Of a DNA stretch of 64,000 bases, positions 62,172-64,000 are shown one piece after another. The first letter of the stretch is position 1; every line of letters starts with the position of its first letter. Position numbers and translations under genes: made by a program. The notes beneath the pieces were generated by a model. It had not been told where the DNA came from. It was given only the letters and a program-made list of their open reading frames with translations, and did not search any database. The stretch is from an uncultured Lentisphaerota bacterium (lineage in GTDB: Bacteria; Verrucomicrobiota; Lentisphaeria; Oligosphaerales; CAITYL01), in contig CAIXRA010000068.1 in NCBI GenBank assembly GCA_903921725.1, positions 1 to 64,000 of the forward strand. Direction: 5' to 3'.

Positions 62172-62399
62172 ATGAGTCAGGTTTGCGCAATCTGCGGAAA
62201 AGCGAAGCATGTCGGCGGTTCCATCACACGCCGCGGTCTGGCCAAGAAAAAGGGCGGCATCGGCATGCATGTGGTGAAGAACGTCAACCGTGTCTTCGCG
62301 CCGAACGTGCAGCCCGTCCGCGCCAAGGTCAACGGCGTCACGAAGCGGCTGAACGTCTGCACGGCGTGCATCCGTTCCGGGAAGATCGAGAAGGCCTGA
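62172..62399 (+). CDS. rpmB: 50S ribosomal protein L28
   Basis: The 75-residue protein has the L28 pattern with a CxxC pair near the N-terminus (CAICGKA) and a second pair at the end (CTACIRSG), the zinc-binding form. ATG 62172 follows AGGGTAAAG. It lies just after tRNA-Lys. Confidence 0.94.
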   Translation: MSQVCAICGKAKHVGGSITRRGLAKKKGGIGMHVVKNVNRVFAPNVQPVRAKVNGVTKRLNVCTACIRSGKIEKA

Positions 62400-62505
62400 T
62401 TAGGCTTGTCCGATTCGGTTTGTGGTTCTGGGCAATCCCCGTTCCGGCCAACCCCGATTGCCATTGGGAAGCCGGAATACGTGGACGGACTAAAATGGGC
62501 GGACG

Positions 62506-62877
62506 ATGTTTGAAGTCTTTGTCAGAACCCATTTCTCCGCGGCGCACCGGCTGGCCGACTATCAGGGTGACTGCGCCCGACTGCACGGCCACAACTGGGA
62601 GGTGACGGTCACCCTCGGCGCCCAAGAGCTCGATGCCATCGGCCTGGCCGTTGATTTCCGGGAGCTCAAGCAGGAGCTTGGCGGATTGATGGGCGAGCTC
62701 GACCACTCGGAGCTGAACCAGCATCCGGAGCTGGCGGACGTGAACCCGACTTGCGAGGTCATCGCCCGCTTCCTTTACCGCCGCCTGGCCGCACATTTTT
62801 CCGGCGGACACAAGGCCCGGGTTCTGCGGGTCCAAGTGTGCGAGACACCGGGCGCCGGCGTAGTCTATTACGAATAA
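62506..62877 (+). CDS. queD: 6-carboxy-5,6,7,8-tetrahydropterin synthase (QueD)
   Basis: The 123-residue enzyme makes CPH4 in queuosine and 7-deazapurine synthesis from dihydroneopterin triphosphate. Zinc ligands are the His in HFSAAHRL and the pair in LHGHNW. The catalytic Cys lies just before in DCARLHGHN. A conserved acid region NPTCEVIARFL and the terminal CETPGAGVVYYE are typical. No other que genes are in this window. Confidence 0.93.
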   Translation: MFEVFVRTHFSAAHRLADYQGDCARLHGHNWEVTVTLGAQELDAIGLAVDFRELKQELGGLMGELDHSELNQHPELADVNPTCEVIARFLYRRLAAHFSGGHKARVLRVQVCETPGAGVVYYE

Positions 62878-62941
62878 TCCGTTCCATCCAAAACATATCT
62901 AGTGCCCGTACTGGGGCCAACCAAAAGGGGGGTTGGACGCC

Positions 62942-64000
62942 ATGGGAGCTCCGCCTGTTGCAGCCAAAATTGGGGATGCCGAACTCCACTACGACGGCCG
63001 CGTCTTCAAGCTGCCGGTCGTCGAGGGCACGGAGCATGAGCGCGCCCTGGACATCAGCCGCCTGCGCGACCAGACCGGCTTGGTGACGCTCGACTACGGC
63101 TACAAGAACACCGGCAGTTGCCAGAGCGAGATTACCTATCTCGACGGCGAGCAGGGCGTCCTCCGCTACCGCGGCTACCCCGTCGAAGAGCTTGCCGAAA
63201 AGTCCCGCTTCGTCGAAGTCGCCTACCTCCTGGTCCACGGCCGCCTCCCCCGGAAAGAGGAGCAGCAGAAATTCTCGGATCTGCTGACTCGGCACTCGAT
63301 GATCCACGAGGACATGACCCAGTTCTTCAAAAACTACCCCGAGCACTCGCACCCGATGGCGATTCTCTCGGCAATGGTCGTCTCCCTCTCCTCCTTCTAC
63401 CCCGAAATGTCGCAGGACAATGTGGACGAAGAGCTGACGCACATCGACATCACCACGACGCGCCTGCTCTCCAAGCTGCGCACCGTCGCGGCCTTCTCCT
63501 ACAAGAAATCAATCGGCGAGCCGTTCGTCTATCCGCGGCACGACCTGAAATACTGCGCCAACTTCCTGAACATGATGTTCTCCTCGCCGGTGCGGCCCTA
63601 TGAGGTGAACCCGGTCTTGGAGCGTGCGCTGAACGTCCTGCTGATCCTCCACGCCGATCACGAACAGAACTGCTCGACCTCCGCCGTGCGCGCCGTCGGC
63701 AGCGCCAAGGTCAACCTCTACGCCGCCGTCACGGCCGGCATCTGCGCCCTCTGGGGCCCACTCCACGGCGGCGCCAACCAGGAGGTGATCGAGATGCTCG
63801 AGGAGATCCAGAAGATGGGCGGCGATGTGAAGAAGGTCATCGAACGCGCCAAGGACAAGAAAGATCCGTTCCGCCTCTACGGCTTCGGCCACCGCGTGTA
63901 CAAGAACTACGACCCCCGCGCCCGCATCATCAAAAAGACCTGCATGGAAGTTCTCAACGAACTCAAGATCAAGGACCCGCTCCTCGACATCGCCATGGAG
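62942..64000 (+). CDS. gltA: Citrate synthase (5' part; window ends inside the gene)
   Basis: This enzyme condenses acetyl-CoA and oxaloacetate. The visible 353 residues match the hexameric type found in many Gram-negatives. The active-site His in GPLHGGANQEV and the substrate loop HRVYKNYDPRA are present; the downstream Asp lies beyond the window. The reading frame is open to the last base. It starts 65 bp after queD, with no clear terminator between. Confidence 0.93.
   Translation, partial: MGAPPVAAKIGDAELHYDGRVFKLPVVEGTEHERALDISRLRDQTGLVTLDYGYKNTGSCQSEITYLDGEQGVLRYRGYPVEELAEKSRFVEVAYLLVHGRLPRKEEQQKFSDLLTRHSMIHEDMTQFFKNYPEHSHPMAILSAMVVSLSSFYPEMSQDNVDEELTHIDITTTRLLSKLRTVAAFSYKKSIGEPFVYPRHDLKYCANFLNMMFSSPVRPYEVNPVLERALNVLLILHADHEQNCSTSAVRAVGSAKVNLYAAVTAGICALWGPLHGGANQEVIEMLEEIQKMGGDVKKVIERAKDKKDPFRLYGFGHRVYKNYDPRARIIKKTCMEVLNELKIKDPLLDIAME

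Overview
The window is one GC-rich, densely coded bacterial chromosome segment (no plasmid or phage backbone genes seen). Its housekeeping content suggests a Gram-negative, at least facultatively anaerobic bacterium. It has an outer-membrane machinery (BamA, an LptF/LptG permease), an oxygen-sensitive class III ribonucleotide reductase, several radical SAM enzymes and a hexameric-type citrate synthase. It makes lysine/diaminopimelate with the LL-DAP aminotransferase DapL plus LysA. DapL, high GC and spurious-ORF-rich dispersed repeats fit the PVC superphylum (Kiritimatiellota/Lentisphaerota/Verrucomicrobiota-like). That placement is inference; no rRNA gene is present to confirm it.

Layout. 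1-4.7 kb: ACT protein + phenylacetate-CoA ligase, then thiS-thiG behind a TPP riboswitch with an attenuator, then a zinc-ribbon membrane protein. 4.9-10.8 kb: prs, rplY, pth, rpsF, ssb, rpsR, rplI, dnaB. 10.9-16.4 kb: bamA, LptF/G permease, lepA. 16.4-17.3 kb: a lower-GC gene remnant with flanking repeats. 17.3-23.6 kb (minus): aguB/aguA (agmatine to putrescine), a CDF metal exporter, a flavin reductase, an iron-type alcohol dehydrogenase disrupted by microsatellite-like octamers, and rnc. 23.7-27.4 kb (minus): an ECF sigma factor, a LysM-bearing anti-sigma candidate, two Tat-signal proline-rich proteins with a shared repeat, and a radical SAM/SPASM enzyme whose start overlaps the second Tat gene. 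This is the most novel-looking system in the window. 27.6-29.8 kb: a tandem pair of secreted SGNH hydrolases in which the first copy has lost both catalytic residues.

30-35 kb: nrdD behind two NrdR-box-like sites 32 bp apart, a CxxC redoxin, a lipoprotein and an NrdG-type activase. 35-43 kb: dapL, manC, a permuted NlpC/P60 protein, an aminotransferase, a duplicated nucleoside diphosphate kinase, a small DUF5679 protein and a CPBP protease. 43.4-47.3 kb: pgk, tpiA (with an unusual insertion) and a second ECF sigma/anti-sigma pair. 47.4-55.2 kb: nadB, ispD, a frameshifted membrane protein, a DUF1015 protein, a UvrD/Rep helicase and an EF-hand protein. 55.4-64 kb: tRNA-Ala(GGC), a GH2 lipoprotein, yceH, lysA, a sugar-nucleotide epimerase, tRNA-Lys(UUU), rpmB, queD and the 5' part of gltA.

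Non-coding DNA is unusually rich in repeats. There is a 25-bp REP-like element in seven places (two as inverted pairs), an octamer repeat at three loci, and several long inverted repeats. All functional statements rest on reading translations and motifs by eye; no database search was run.
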